Source of the DNA: JAICLK01 sp963742655
GTDB lineage: Bacteria; Patescibacteriota; Saccharimonadia; Saccharimonadales; UBA4665
Assembly (NCBI GenBank): GCA_963742655.1
Contig: CAVUMM010000005.1
Location: forward strand, 248,001-312,000
Reading direction: 5' to 3'
DNA: 64,000 bases
The notes beneath the pieces were generated by a model, which saw only the letters and a list, made by a program, of their open reading frames with translations, was not told where the DNA came from and did no database searches. Positions within the stretch are counted from its first letter, which is position 1. Every line of letters begins with the position of its first letter. Of the stretch, positions 31,241 through 38,760 are shown piece by piece. The position numbers and the translations under genes were made by a program.

Positions 31241-31347
31241 ATTTAATGCAACCGGTACACCTAAGCCGTCATGAATCCTACTTTGCCGCCAAACTCTCGA
31301 TAAAATAGGTTCGAACTTCCTTCAGTGTGGCGTACCAATTCGTAATT

Positions 31348-31373
31348 AAAGAACCGCCGAATCGGTGGTCTTT
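31348..31373. terminator. Hairpin terminator between convergent genes
   Basis: AAAGAACCGCC and GGTGGTCTTT pair with one bulged A and one G-U; TTTATTGTT follows on plus. It lies between the island gene and the LTNTG protein. Confidence 0.65.
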
Positions 31374-31393
31374 ATTGTTGTATGAATGCGAGA

Positions 31394-31849
31394 CTATTTA
31401 GTCCGGCCAAAGGTTCGGCGGCGGCGGATGTATACGTGGCTCACTGCCATGCCTGCAACTGTCGCACAGGTGAAAAGAGCAACTACATTACCAGGGCCGG
31501 TATTTGTGAGCGACTGCGATGAGCTGCTGCTTGGGGCAGGGGTTTTTGGCTTTGTGCTAGTACTGGGCGGAGGAGTCGATGGCGGCGGAGTTGATGAGCC
31601 GGAGCTAGCAGAACCGGAAGACTTACCGCTCGACGAGCCTGAACTCGAAGAGCCAGACTTCTGCTGCGTAGAAGACGTTCCGCTTTGTTGCGTATTACTC
31701 TGCGATGACCCGTTCGAGGTGGATGTGTTCGGGCTGTTGTGGAAAAACACCAGCCAAATCAATACCACAAGCCCGATGAGCAGCACAAAGATGACTATAA
31801 GTCGGGCAACTGATACGCGTCGTGTGGGTGTCTGGTAATCTGGTGGCAT
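31394..31849 (-). CDS. Ser-rich surface protein with LTNTG sorting-like signal
   Basis: It encodes 151 residues. An N-terminal membrane helix, VARLIVIFVLLIGLVVLIWL (~14-33), is followed by ~75 residues of Ser/Gly/Thr/Pro low complexity (a flexible wall spacer). The C-terminus is LTNTGPGN, a hydrophobic stretch ALFTCATVAGMAVSHVYI, and RRRR. This is the layout of a sortase substrate (LPXTG type, with T for P). No sortase is in the window. Alternatively it is anchored at both ends. Composition is extreme, so homology calls would be unreliable. Confidence 0.7.
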   Translation of the reverse strand: MPPDYQTPTRRVSVARLIVIFVLLIGLVVLIWLVFFHNSPNTSTSNGSSQSNTQQSGTSSTQQKSGSSSSGSSSGKSSGSASSGSSTPPPSTPPPSTSTKPKTPAPSSSSSQSLTNTGPGNVVALFTCATVAGMAVSHVYIRRRRTFGRTK

Positions 31850-31994
31850 ACGTTAATCTCCCTGTATGCCTAAATAATAAACTAAACTATCGATTTTGTC
31901 ACTTTAATATTCTGAGGTTGGTAAAAAGCAGCCAGTGTTTCAGGCTAAACTGTATACATCATCAAACATAAGGCATCGCGATATGATGCTGCTA

Positions 31995-32162
31995 TTACCA
32001 ATCCCGTAGCCGCTGTAGGCGCATCCGGAATAGCTGTCGCTTCTGGTGGCGCAAGGCTGTCTTATAGGCCAGTTTGCGCTCCATTCGCTCAATGAAACGT
32101 TGGCGACGCTCGGAATCTTGGTGCTCACGCCCAGCTTTACCGGCAGTTCGTACTGCTGTCAT
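31995..32162 (-). CDS. Small basic helical protein (55 residues)
   Basis: It starts MTAVRTAGKAGREHQDSERR and ends RLRDW. It is highly basic, with a heptad-like pattern of Arg, Glu and Leu suggesting one long helix. GAGGAGGGC lies 6 bases before the ATG, which is the main reason to accept it. There is no known family; a ribosome- or nucleic-acid-associated role is possible. It lies between the LTNTG protein and the glucokinase gene, in a stretch otherwise without genes. Confidence 0.6.
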   Translation of the reverse strand: MTAVRTAGKAGREHQDSERRQRFIERMERKLAYKTALRHQKRQLFRMRLQRLRDW

Positions 32163-32285
32163 TTTCTTGCCCTCCTCACATTGGCAAAATCAAGTATGAA
32201 CCAGATCGGTGCCGATGTAAGTAAGGCAGCTTACACCGTATACGTGACTTTTGTCACTTTAGTGCGGGCCAGGCAAGCCGCTAAT

Positions 32286-33338
32286 TTAGTCTTCTTTGGC
32301 CAAAGCAAGTGCACCAGATGCACCAATATTCGGGTCGGTGATAAGGTAAATCGGGATTGCCTCGAGCATTGGCTTTTTCCAGGACGCATGATCTGCAGTG
32401 CCATGTCGCACGAAAGCTTTGGCAAAATCCGTATTTTCGGCCCAATACTCGCCAAGTCCGAGCGCTACGCTGCCGGTCAAATAAATTCCGCCCGTTGATC
32501 TGCAGGCAAATGCATAGTCGGCCAATATGCTGCCGACCAACGTACCCATATTGTGCAATATGCTTCTCGCGGCATCGCGGTTTGCGCCGGTGCCCTCGGT
32601 CGCGAACTCCAGTAATACTGCTCCGGCCGGGCGGTCAGCCGCTAGCGCGCGCTCAATCGCAAGTTGCAGATCGTGAGCATATCGCATTTCGGGGCTGTGT
32701 TCCAGCCAGCTTTCAATACCGTGTTTGCCCGAAATTGCCAATTCGCCTGATGGGTGGTCGAATTTCGTAAATAAATGCGCTAAATGACGCCGTTCGGCTT
32801 CGTTGTATGGCTGAAACCCGGTGTGTCCGAGCTCGCCCGAGAAGAAAATCCGTCTTTTGCTTTTTACATCCCAAATTGCCACGCACACACCCACGCCGGT
32901 GCTGATCGTAACTGACATTGCAGGTCCTTTAGGCGAAGGTTTACCGGGTTTAAGTTCTTTTAGATCAATGCTGGTTGCATGCAAAGCGCCCGCCGCACAG
33001 CCCGCCAAATCGTGGTAAGTCTCAAATTCGGTACCGGGGAACCGCTTGGATGCTTCACTCGGACTAAAAACCGGCCAGGGGACATTAGTTGGTGTAACAT
33101 CGCCGGTGTCGTCGTCGCGAGGCCCTGCCATCGCTATGGCAACTTTTCGCGGACGGGATTTTAAAGTATTGAAGTAATCTTCGAAAACTGAATACAAATC
33201 CGCGTAATCCGGCGCTGGAAACCTGTGTATGTTTGAGCTGATAGTATCAACTATCAATATTTTGGTACCGCCGGCATCAACACCGGCGACAAAGTCGTTG
33301 TTGACAGGCAGATCACTAGCTGAGGTTGCTTGGCTCAA
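32286..33338 (-). CDS. glk: Glucokinase
   Basis: A 350-residue ASKHA-fold kinase that phosphorylates glucose with ATP in the cytoplasm. The phosphate-1 motif GVDAGGTKILI is at ~19-29, the catalytic-region Asp falls in ETYHDLAGCAAGALH, phosphate-2 is TISTGVGVCVA (~145-155), then FFSGELGHTGF, and the adenosine motif GGIYLTGSVA (~290-299). The order and length fit the bacterial Glk family rather than short ROK proteins, and the ROK zinc-binding Cys cluster is missing. It could feed the isomerase encoded at 6561. Confidence 0.85.
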   Translation of the reverse strand: MSQATSASDLPVNNDFVAGVDAGGTKILIVDTISSNIHRFPAPDYADLYSVFEDYFNTLKSRPRKVAIAMAGPRDDDTGDVTPTNVPWPVFSPSEASKRFPGTEFETYHDLAGCAAGALHATSIDLKELKPGKPSPKGPAMSVTISTGVGVCVAIWDVKSKRRIFFSGELGHTGFQPYNEAERRHLAHLFTKFDHPSGELAISGKHGIESWLEHSPEMRYAHDLQLAIERALAADRPAGAVLLEFATEGTGANRDAARSILHNMGTLVGSILADYAFACRSTGGIYLTGSVALGLGEYWAENTDFAKAFVRHGTADHASWKKPMLEAIPIYLITDPNIGASGALALAKED

Positions 33339-33386
33339 TGTAAATTAAAGTTAAGTTATAACGGAATGTTCTAAAGCATACATGAA

Positions 33387-33408
33387 ACCCCCGTCGTTTT
33401 CAAGGGGT
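33387..33408 (-). terminator. Hairpin terminator
   Basis: ACCCC and GGGGT arms, followed on minus by TTTCAT; it lies 4 bases after the stop of the 33412 gene and ends that transcript before glk. Confidence 0.6.
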
Positions 33409-33411
33409 GGG

Positions 33412-34074
33412 CTAGAATCGGATGCGGCGCATTAATTGGTCTATCGCATCAAGCTGGTGCGTTTCGAGCGGTAAACGGTTTGCCAGAATGGTTACGATTT
33501 TTTGCTCGTCTTTCGGATCGTAATAAATGGTAATGAGGGGCATGAAGCGCCTAAGCGGCATAAAGACGATGCTTGAAAACGCATCTTCGTCAACCACCGC
33601 GAATGAGCGGAATTGATCGTAATCGAAGGAACGTTCACCGATCGTTAAGCCGGCTGAATCAACCCGGTATCCAAGCGTCCGGGGTTTACGCGCCGCCAAT
33701 ATACCGAAGATAGCTCCGACAAAAAGTATCGCGCCGGTAGAAATTTTGTCACGCGTGAGATAGAAAACAGCCAGCGCGGTGACGACTATTACCAAAAACA
33801 ATATGGCATACCAGCCGGCGGATTTTTGGTGTGCGATGAATTCCGATGCCGACCAGGAAACCGCATCGTCGTGGCTCACGGAGAACGGGTGATTCGCTGG
33901 TTGCGGCGCATATTCGTCGGGGTGGGGTTGGGGTATTGCTAGCGGATCAGATGGCGTTTGGCCATGCGGATCTATAGGTTGCGCTGACGGGCCAATGTTA
34001 TTGGGTGTATCTGCAGGTTTATACTGCCAATTACCACCCGGAGGGGTCGACGGTTGCGGGCTATCTCCATCCAT
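33412..34074 (-). CDS. Two-helix membrane protein with cytoplasmic Pro-rich head
   Basis: A 220-residue protein. Residues ~1-85 are Pro/Gln/Asp-rich. Two adjacent transmembrane helices follow (AILFLVIVVTALAVFYL and STGAILFVGAIFGILAA), then a compact ~95-residue domain (GYRVDSAGLTIGERSFDYDQ, SSIVFMPLRRFMPLITIYY) resembling the PH-like domains of small bacterial membrane proteins. The ATG at 34074 is chosen since the longer frame has no support. No function is known to me. Confidence 0.7.
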   Translation of the reverse strand: MDGDSPQPSTPPGGNWQYKPADTPNNIGPSAQPIDPHGQTPSDPLAIPQPHPDEYAPQPANHPFSVSHDDAVSWSASEFIAHQKSAGWYAILFLVIVVTALAVFYLTRDKISTGAILFVGAIFGILAARKPRTLGYRVDSAGLTIGERSFDYDQFRSFAVVDEDAFSSIVFMPLRRFMPLITIYYDPKDEQKIVTILANRLPLETHQLDAIDQLMRRIRF

Positions 34075-34216
34075 AAACGTTATTGTATAACGGCAGCGTC
34101 GGCGCGGCAAAGTTAATACAGACAGGCCGGCTGCCGGCACGTCGCCGAGACTGAAATGAAACGCACTCCACCCAAAAAAAGACAAAGCCCGCCTTTAGCG
34201 GGGCGGGTCATGTATT

Positions 34217-34309
34217 TGGCGGAGAGGGAGGGATTCGAACCCTCGCGGGAACTTGCGCCCCCCTAACGATTTAGCAAACCGTCCCCTTCAGCCACTTGGG
34301 TACCTCTCC
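34217..34309 (-). tRNA. tRNA-Ser (anticodon GCT)
   Basis: A 93-base class II tRNA with encoded CCA. Acceptor GGAGAGG/CCTCTCC, anticodon stem ACGGT/ATCGT with loop TTGCTAA (GCT, reading AGC and AGU), T arm GGGTTCGAATCCC and a long variable arm. A conserved hairpin lies 75 bases upstream at 34384-34442. Confidence 0.95.
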
Positions 34310-34383
34310 TCGTCAGCATTCGTTTAGCAGTTATGCTGCTCATGCGAAAAAACAAGTTTGCTCGCCTGAGCAACATAACTCCC

Positions 34384-34442
34384 CGCGATGCTTCCTCCCA
34401 AATTTACAAACAGTCGACTTCGCTCCTTGGTTTGTAAATTTG
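34384..34442. repeat. tRNA-Ser upstream hairpin, copy 1
   Basis: CGCGATG, CTTCCTCCCA, then AAATTTACAAAC and GTTTGTAAATTT as arms around AGTCGACTTCGCTCCTTG. The second copy is at 34954-35015. Between them a T-A pair is replaced by C-G, a compensatory change. Confidence 0.7.
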
Positions 34443-34549
34443 AATAATCACAATTCTAACAGGTATCAACGCCGAACGGAAGGCCGAAGTTCGTTATAAA
34501 TTTGCATAGAGTTTTGCCTAGCTCATCTAACCACAAGATAGAACTCAAA

Positions 34550-34759
34550 CTACTGGGTGCTGTTGGAATCGTCTACAATTTTACTACTGTCAAAACCGCC
34601 ATTGGTCAATCTATCAAGCTCTGCAAAGGCCTTACTCAGCACATCTTCCAGATAATCCAGCTCTTTTTCTAGCGCGGGTACCCGTTCTTCGAGTGTACCG
34701 TTTTCGGTTTTACGCTTACTTATTTGTGATTCCTGAAATAATTCCCAGAATAGCCCCAT
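34550..34759 (-). CDS. Small coiled-coil protein between two tRNA-Ser genes
   Basis: It encodes 69 residues: MGLFWELFQESQISKRK, then a heptad-rich helix LEERVPALEKELDYLEDVLS and an acidic tail. GAGGGAAC precedes the ATG. It is predicted to form a coiled coil or helical hairpin. It is not recognised as any named family. It ends 240 bases upstream of tRNA-Ser(GCT) and starts 20 bases after tRNA-Ser(UGA), with which it may share a transcript. Confidence 0.65.
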   Translation of the reverse strand: MGLFWELFQESQISKRKTENGTLEERVPALEKELDYLEDVLSKAFAELDRLTNGGFDSSKIVDDSNSTQ

Positions 34760-34779
34760 GAAGTTCCCTCATATTATTT

Positions 34780-34869
<90 letters not shown>

Positions 34870-34953
34870 ATAGTCCATGAGACAAACCTACGGTACTTTC
34901 ACCCCAAAAAATGGTTCACATTTTGTCGGGCTGCTCTTTTCCTTGACACCGCA

Positions 34954-35015
34954 CGCGATGGTACTTCCTCCCAAAACCACAAACAGTCGACGTCGCTCCT
35001 TGGTTTGTGATTTTG
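34954..35015. repeat. tRNA-Ser upstream hairpin, copy 2
   Basis: CGCGATGGTACTTCCTCCCA, then arms AAAACCACAAAC and GTTTGTGATTTT around AGTCGACGTCGCTCCTTG. It lies 85 bases upstream of tRNA-Ser(UGA), mirroring copy 1. Confidence 0.7.
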
Positions 35016-35056
35016 AATTTGACAGAGGTGATTATAGCATTTATCACGCTAGGACG

Positions 35057-35722
35057 CTAGGCGCGGGCAAAAACAACCGCTTCTACCCGTTTGGCGCCAG
35101 CCGCTTTAAGAGTCTTCGCTGCGGCTTCAAGTGTAGTGCCAGTTGTAATAACGTCATCAACGAGCAGAATAGTGCGTCCTGCCGCAAGAGCGGGTCGCCT
35201 GACCTGAAAGGCATGTTCCATCCGGGCCCGCCGCACCGTACCACTTGCGCCAACCTGCTTGTGTTGGCCGCGACGGGAGAGCAGGGGATAATAGCGCCAT
35301 TTCCGCTGCTTTGCCAGCCGTCTGGCAATTACCGCCGACTGGTCATAGCCCCGACGGCGAACGCGCGAAGTTGCGGTAGGGACGTGTACAACCAGCGCGT
35401 CATCCAGGTCTGTCACAAATGTTGCCAACAGGCGGCCGATTTCGTCGCCGGCAGCTCGAGCCCGCTTGAATTTAAGCCGCCACACCAATTGTTTGGCCAG
35501 GCCATTGTATGATGTGAGCGCGATAACGCGCACGAGCTTCGACTGGCTGCGACATGATTTGCAGGTTTTGCCATCTTGACTGAACTTTCGACATTGATAG
35601 CACATTTCGATAGAAGGCTCTAAGGTTGCCACGCAGTTGGCGCACAAAAGTACGCCCTCAACCTCGCACCCCTCGCAGATATGCGGTGCGATTGATGCCA
35701 AAATGTGTTCGATAAAAGACAT
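35057..35722 (-). CDS. comF: ComF-family phosphoribosyltransferase-like protein
   Basis: A 221-residue protein. An N-terminal zinc-ribbon has four Cys pairs (CEGCEVEGVLLCANC near residue 16, CYQCRKF and CKSCR near 40-55). The PRT domain carries the PRPP-binding signature ILLVDDVITTGTTL (~182-195) and RRRGYDQSAVIARRL (~122-136), the ComF hallmark. Family members act in DNA uptake or processing; Saccharibacteria-like organisms are thought to scavenge DNA. The ATG at 35722 is preferred to a GTG 45 bases upstream. Confidence 0.88.
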   Translation of the reverse strand: MSFIEHILASIAPHICEGCEVEGVLLCANCVATLEPSIEMCYQCRKFSQDGKTCKSCRSQSKLVRVIALTSYNGLAKQLVWRLKFKRARAAGDEIGRLLATFVTDLDDALVVHVPTATSRVRRRGYDQSAVIARRLAKQRKWRYYPLLSRRGQHKQVGASGTVRRARMEHAFQVRRPALAAGRTILLVDDVITTGTTLEAAAKTLKAAGAKRVEAVVFARA

Positions 35723-35769
35723 TGTTGTGTTTAATGTGTTGTAAATTACGCTTTTTAAGCTTCTCACTG

Positions 35770-35799
35770 TTGCACGGCGTTGAACTACTAAGCTATACT
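35770..35799 (+). promoter_or_regulatory. Promoter of hsp20
   Basis: TTGCAC, 18 bases, TATACT, 57 bases before the ATG. No CIRCE or other operator is visible. Confidence 0.5.
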
Positions 35800-35856
35800 G
35801 CTAATAATACAAAAACGCAAGGATTTGTTACATAATTACTGTGGAGGGTAACAACT

Positions 35857-36357
35857 ATGGCGCGACGTAATCGCGATCAAGACGACCTTCTTATGGAAGA
35901 GGATGAGCTAACCGCCGCTTTCCTGGGTGACGATGATGTAGCTGCCGCTGCCGATGACGCAGCCGCGCCTGCTGCTGCCGCACAACCTCAACCGGTCGCC
36001 GCACAGGATGAGTGGGATGAAGAAGAGGCCGTACCCGGCCAGCTAGCAGTTGATGTTTACGAAACCAGGGAGCGCCTGGTCGTAAAGGCACGCACCGCCG
36101 GCGTCAACAAGAGTGACCTGGACGTAAGTATTTCCGACAACACCCTAACGATTCGCGGTACGCTTTCAGCCGGCACCGAGGATGATGTAGAGAATTACTT
36201 TCTGCAGGAATGCTACTGGGGTGAGTTTGCCCGCAGTATCGCTTTACCGGTTCCTGTCAAAGAAGATGAAATCGAAGCTATCCTGAAAGATGGCGTGTTG
36301 ACCATCAGCTTCGGCAAGGTCAAACAAGACACCGTTAAGAAAATCCAAATCCTCTAA
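35857..36357 (+). CDS. Small heat-shock protein, Hsp20/alpha-crystallin family
   Basis: A 166-residue holding chaperone. After an Asp/Ala-rich N-terminal arm (~1-58), the alpha-crystallin domain runs ~60-150: LAVDVYETRERLVVKARTAG, SISDNTLTIRGTL, YFLQECYWGEFARSIALP and ILKDGVLTISFGK. The C-terminal IxI-like anchor is KIQIL. GTGGAGGG precedes the ATG. It is a single-gene unit with its own promoter and terminator. Confidence 0.93.
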   Translation: MARRNRDQDDLLMEEDELTAAFLGDDDVAAAADDAAAPAAAAQPQPVAAQDEWDEEEAVPGQLAVDVYETRERLVVKARTAGVNKSDLDVSISDNTLTIRGTLSAGTEDDVENYFLQECYWGEFARSIALPVPVKEDEIEAILKDGVLTISFGKVKQDTVKKIQIL

Positions 36358-36379
36358 GCGAATTAGAGGTCGAGAAGCC

Positions 36380-36413
36380 AATGGCGTCCATAAAAATCCG
36401 GGCGCCATTTTTT
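36380..36413 (+). terminator. hsp20 terminator
   Basis: AATGGCG and CGCCATT arms followed by a T-run. The stretch to the next repeat (36414-36533) holds no gene. Confidence 0.75.
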
Positions 36414-36533
36414 ATATTTATACTTTTCTGCGAGGCTCCCGGCTATCGCACGACTAAAGGCCGCCCAAACTTGAGTGATTCATAATGCGACGGGGAGCTT
36501 ATTAGTGCTCAGGCTTCCGCGATCAGATAATAA

Positions 36534-36653
36534 GGGCTTACGTAGTTTAGTGCAGTTTGTTTGATTCGCGAGCATCATAAGTGAGCCGTACTCGAGGTAC
36601 GGTGAATGCGAAGCGCAGCGAATCGGGCAAAATGTGCTGAACTGCGTAAGCCC
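36534..36653. repeat. Dispersed palindromic element, copy D
   Basis: Arms GGGCTTACG and CGTAAGCCC, continued by TAGTTTAGTGCA opposite TGTGCTGAACTG; centre GCCGTACTCGAGGTACGG. It lies between convergent hsp20 and the pilin cluster. Confidence 0.88.
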
Positions 36654-36662
36654 GCGCAATTG

Positions 36663-37067
36663 CTAGTAGCCGGCGACCTTGCCGAGCACGAAGTGCACGA
36701 TAAACTGGGACATCGCCACAATTATCAAACCGACAAGCGCAAAAATTATGGTATTTTTGGCTGTACTAATTTTGCCCGAGTCACCGTTAGACATGACATA
36801 TTGGAAGCCGCCGATAATAATCATGATCACCGATACGATACCGACCAACAGGGAAAAGAAGTTAATGATACGTGTCATAAGATTACTGATCTGCGTATTC
36901 GCTGCGCCCGTCTGACAGCTTTGGCTGTCGCTGGCTGACGCGTTTGTGCCGCCACAAATATTGCCCTGGATGTTAGTTGCCGAAACCGTTGCCGGTACGA
37001 GCGCGGGCGCTAATAAAAAGCCGCATGCCGTAGCCGTTAATATAATATTTTTTAGTTTGCTGATCAT
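36663..37067 (-). CDS. VirB2-like pilin subunit 6 of 6
   Basis: A 134-residue, TrbC/VirB2-like pilin. Signal sequence ~1-31 (FLLAPALVPATVSA), a Cys-containing polar part (GNICGG, SQSCQTG), then two hydrophobic helices, IINFFSLLVGIVSVIMIIIG (~67-86) and IIFALVGLIIVAMSQFIVHF (~106-125). The linker FQYVMSNGDSGKISTAKN matches the cluster consensus GG-(I/F)-(Q/K)-(Y/F) and A-(K/R). It lies last in the six-gene minus-strand array. Confidence 0.82.
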   Translation of the reverse strand: MISKLKNIILTATACGFLLAPALVPATVSATNIQGNICGGTNASASDSQSCQTGAANTQISNLMTRIINFFSLLVGIVSVIMIIIGGFQYVMSNGDSGKISTAKNTIIFALVGLIIVAMSQFIVHFVLGKVAGY

Positions 37068-37133
37068 AGTTTGCCTTTCGTTTCTTTAAGTAGTTTATAG
37101 CATAGGCGTGCGCTTCAGTTCAAGCTGCCCGCT

Positions 37134-37550
37134 TTACCCGACCTTTTTAATTACAAAATGAACAAGAAGCTGGGATATGCCTGCAACGACCACGCCGACC
37201 AGTGCATAAATTAAACTTTGCCGCGCGCTAGCCAGGCCCGAAGCATCGCCCTGGGCTGTCATAAATCTGATCCCGCTGATAATAACCATGACCACCGCAA
37301 TAAACCCGGCAACCAAGGATAGCAGATTAATCGCGACCGTCATCAGGTGCGAAATGCTACTTTGCGCACCGCCACAACCAGTACCGCCAACCTCGCTAAT
37401 GCCGCCACATGCCGAACTCTTAAACGAGGCGACTATGGACGGCTGAGCAGCGACCGGCTGGGCAACGCTAAGCGATGCAGCCACGGTTGCCGCGCCAAGG
37501 CTCGCGATTGCCGTGAGCGTAAGTATTGCGGCTTTGATTTTGCTTATCAT
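37134..37550 (-). CDS. VirB2-like pilin subunit 5 of 6
   Basis: A 138-residue protein. Signal sequence to ~35 (VAQPVAAQPS), a short loop with a Cys pair (SACGGI, GTGCGG), two helices LLSLVAGFIAVVMVIISGIR and SLIYALVGVVVAGISQLLVHF, linker RFMTAQGDASGLASARQ. Its N-terminus MISKIKAAILTLTA matches that of subunit 6, so these two are the closest duplicates. 66 bases separate them. Confidence 0.82.
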   Translation of the reverse strand: MISKIKAAILTLTAIASLGAATVAASLSVAQPVAAQPSIVASFKSSACGGISEVGGTGCGGAQSSISHLMTVAINLLSLVAGFIAVVMVIISGIRFMTAQGDASGLASARQSLIYALVGVVVAGISQLLVHFVIKKVG

Positions 37551-37563
37551 ATGAACATCCGTA

Positions 37564-37950
37564 TTATAGCTTATTCAATACAAAGGCAACTATGGCCTGA
37601 GCGAATATTACAACCGCCACACCAATTAGCGCATATATGACGGTATCTCGTCCGCTTTTGATGGAGGATGGATCGCCGCCAGCCATCATGAACTTTATGC
37701 CGCCAAGTATAATTAGCACCACCGCAGCAAACCCTACTATGATCGACAGGATTTCAAGCGCAATTTTCATAGCATTAATGACAGGGTTCTTACCCTTGTT
37801 GGAGCTCTCTTCCTTGCAGACGGCAGTACCGCCAGCAACACTATCACACGCCCGAAATACATTCGCAGCGCCGGCTGGAACAGGCAAGGCAACCGCCGAT
37901 CCCAGCAGGACGGCAAGCGTAATGGCTAGGGCGTAAAACTTATTCTTCAT
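37564..37950 (-). CDS. VirB2-like pilin subunit 4 of 6
   Basis: A 128-residue protein (ATG at 37950; an upstream start at 37980 would reach into the previous gene). Signal sequence ALAITLAVLLGSAVALP to ~28, Cys pair (RACDSV, AVCKEE), helices ALEILSIIVGFAAVVLIILG and VIYALIGVAVVIFAQAIVAF, linker KFMMAGGDPSSIKSGRD. It starts 5 bases after the subunit 3 stop. Confidence 0.82.
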   Translation of the reverse strand: MKNKFYALAITLAVLLGSAVALPVPAGAANVFRACDSVAGGTAVCKEESSNKGKNPVINAMKIALEILSIIVGFAAVVLIILGGIKFMMAGGDPSSIKSGRDTVIYALIGVAVVIFAQAIVAFVLNKL

Positions 37951-37954
37951 ACGA

Positions 37955-38281
37955 TTAGAATTTACCCAAGACAAAGCCAACGATCGCTTCGGCGCTAACA
38001 GCTACGGCCAAACCAATTACGGCGTAAATGATCGTCATCCGGGCTCGCCCCACTTGCTGCGGATCGCCCTGAGACATTATTAACTGAAACCCACCAATCA
38101 CTACGACAATTACCGACAGAACGCCGAGGATTGCAAAAACCGTAGCGAGTGCGGCGTGCAAATTGCTGGCCGATCCCGAGATTTTCGGCAGCCCGGTGCC
38201 GCAATCCGCTCCGTTGCCACAACTCACTGCAGCGGTATCGGCTACAAAGAAATGGCCGAGCCTCACCAGCAAAGTATCCAT
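37955..38281 (-). CDS. VirB2-like pilin subunit 3 of 6 (no clear signal peptide)
   Basis: It encodes ~108 residues. It begins MDTLLVRLGHFFVADTAAVS without a convincing signal sequence, unlike the others; SCGNGADCGTG carries the Cys pair. Helices: LATVFAILGVLSVIVVVIGG and IIYAVIGLAVAVSAEAIVGF; linker FQLIMSQGDPQQVGRARM. An alternative start 9 bases upstream (MMIM) overlaps subunit 2 by 4 bases and is equally possible. Confidence 0.78.
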   Translation of the reverse strand: MDTLLVRLGHFFVADTAAVSCGNGADCGTGLPKISGSASNLHAALATVFAILGVLSVIVVVIGGFQLIMSQGDPQQVGRARMTIIYAVIGLAVAVSAEAIVGFVLGKF

Positions 38282-38286
38282 AATCA

Positions 38287-38760
38287 TCACTTAAATCTCC
38301 CGGCGATAAATGAAACGACCGACGCCGAAATTACCGCGATAACCAAACCTATTATGGCGTTGAGGATGGTTCCGCGAGCCCTTGTCGTTTTATCAGGCTC
38401 GCCTTGACTCGTTATATATTGGATCCCGCCAAAAATCACAAAACCGACGGCCGACAGGGCGGCTAGATACAGCAACATTTCAATAACCGCGGCAAAAATC
38501 AACCAAACGTCGTTGATATTCGAAAGCTGCGGCGTGTAGAGTTTGCCGCCGGTCGTACTATTAAGATTCGGCGCGGTCGTACAGTTCAAGTATTTGTACC
38601 ATTTAGGAAAACCAAATAAGCTTCCGCCAGGGCAACTCTGGCTCGCAGCAAAAGCCGTGCCCGAACCGGCAAACATGAAGCTCAAAAACAGTGCTAAAAA
38701 CATCGCAAACCTATATCGAAAAGTTTTAAATTGTTCAATCCGATTCTGCAGTTTGCTCAT
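38287..38760 (-). CDS. VirB2-like pilin subunit 2 of 6
   Basis: A 157-residue protein, the largest of the set. Signal sequence ~14-38 (FAMFLALFLSFMFAGSGTAF), an extra ~45-residue loop with two Cys (SCPGGSLFG, LNCTTAP), helices IFAAVIEMLLYLAALSAVGF and ILNAIIGLVIAVISASVVSF, linker QYITSQGEPDKTTRARG. The larger loop may make it a minor or tip pilin. It overlaps subunit 1 by 4 bases. Confidence 0.8.
   Translation of the reverse strand: MSKLQNRIEQFKTFRYRFAMFLALFLSFMFAGSGTAFAASQSCPGGSLFGFPKWYKYLNCTTAPNLNSTTGGKLYTPQLSNINDVWLIFAAVIEMLLYLAALSAVGFVIFGGIQYITSQGEPDKTTRARGTILNAIIGLVIAVISASVVSFIAGRFK

Larger units (their letters stand above)
29854..31338 (+). mobile_element. Small tRNA-Arg-integrated island carrying one regulator gene
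   Basis: Outer direct repeats: TAGGTTCGAA plus GCGTACCAA occur at the tRNA 3' end (29854-29881) and again at 31306-31338, with the bases between them diverged. Inner pair: GAATCCTGCTTGGCGGC (29978) and GAATCCTACTTTGCCGCC (31273). Innermost: 40-base repeats at 30101 and 31201. The only gene inside is 30166-31197. No integrase is present, so it is a degenerate or satellite-type insertion. 29881-30100 and 31241-31393 contain no other gene. Confidence 0.65.

Noticed and set aside
36420..36533. CRISPR-like or tandem repeats between hsp20 and the pilin genes
   Set aside because: No regularly spaced identical repeats; the neighbouring signal is one palindrome. No CRISPR array was seen anywhere in the window.
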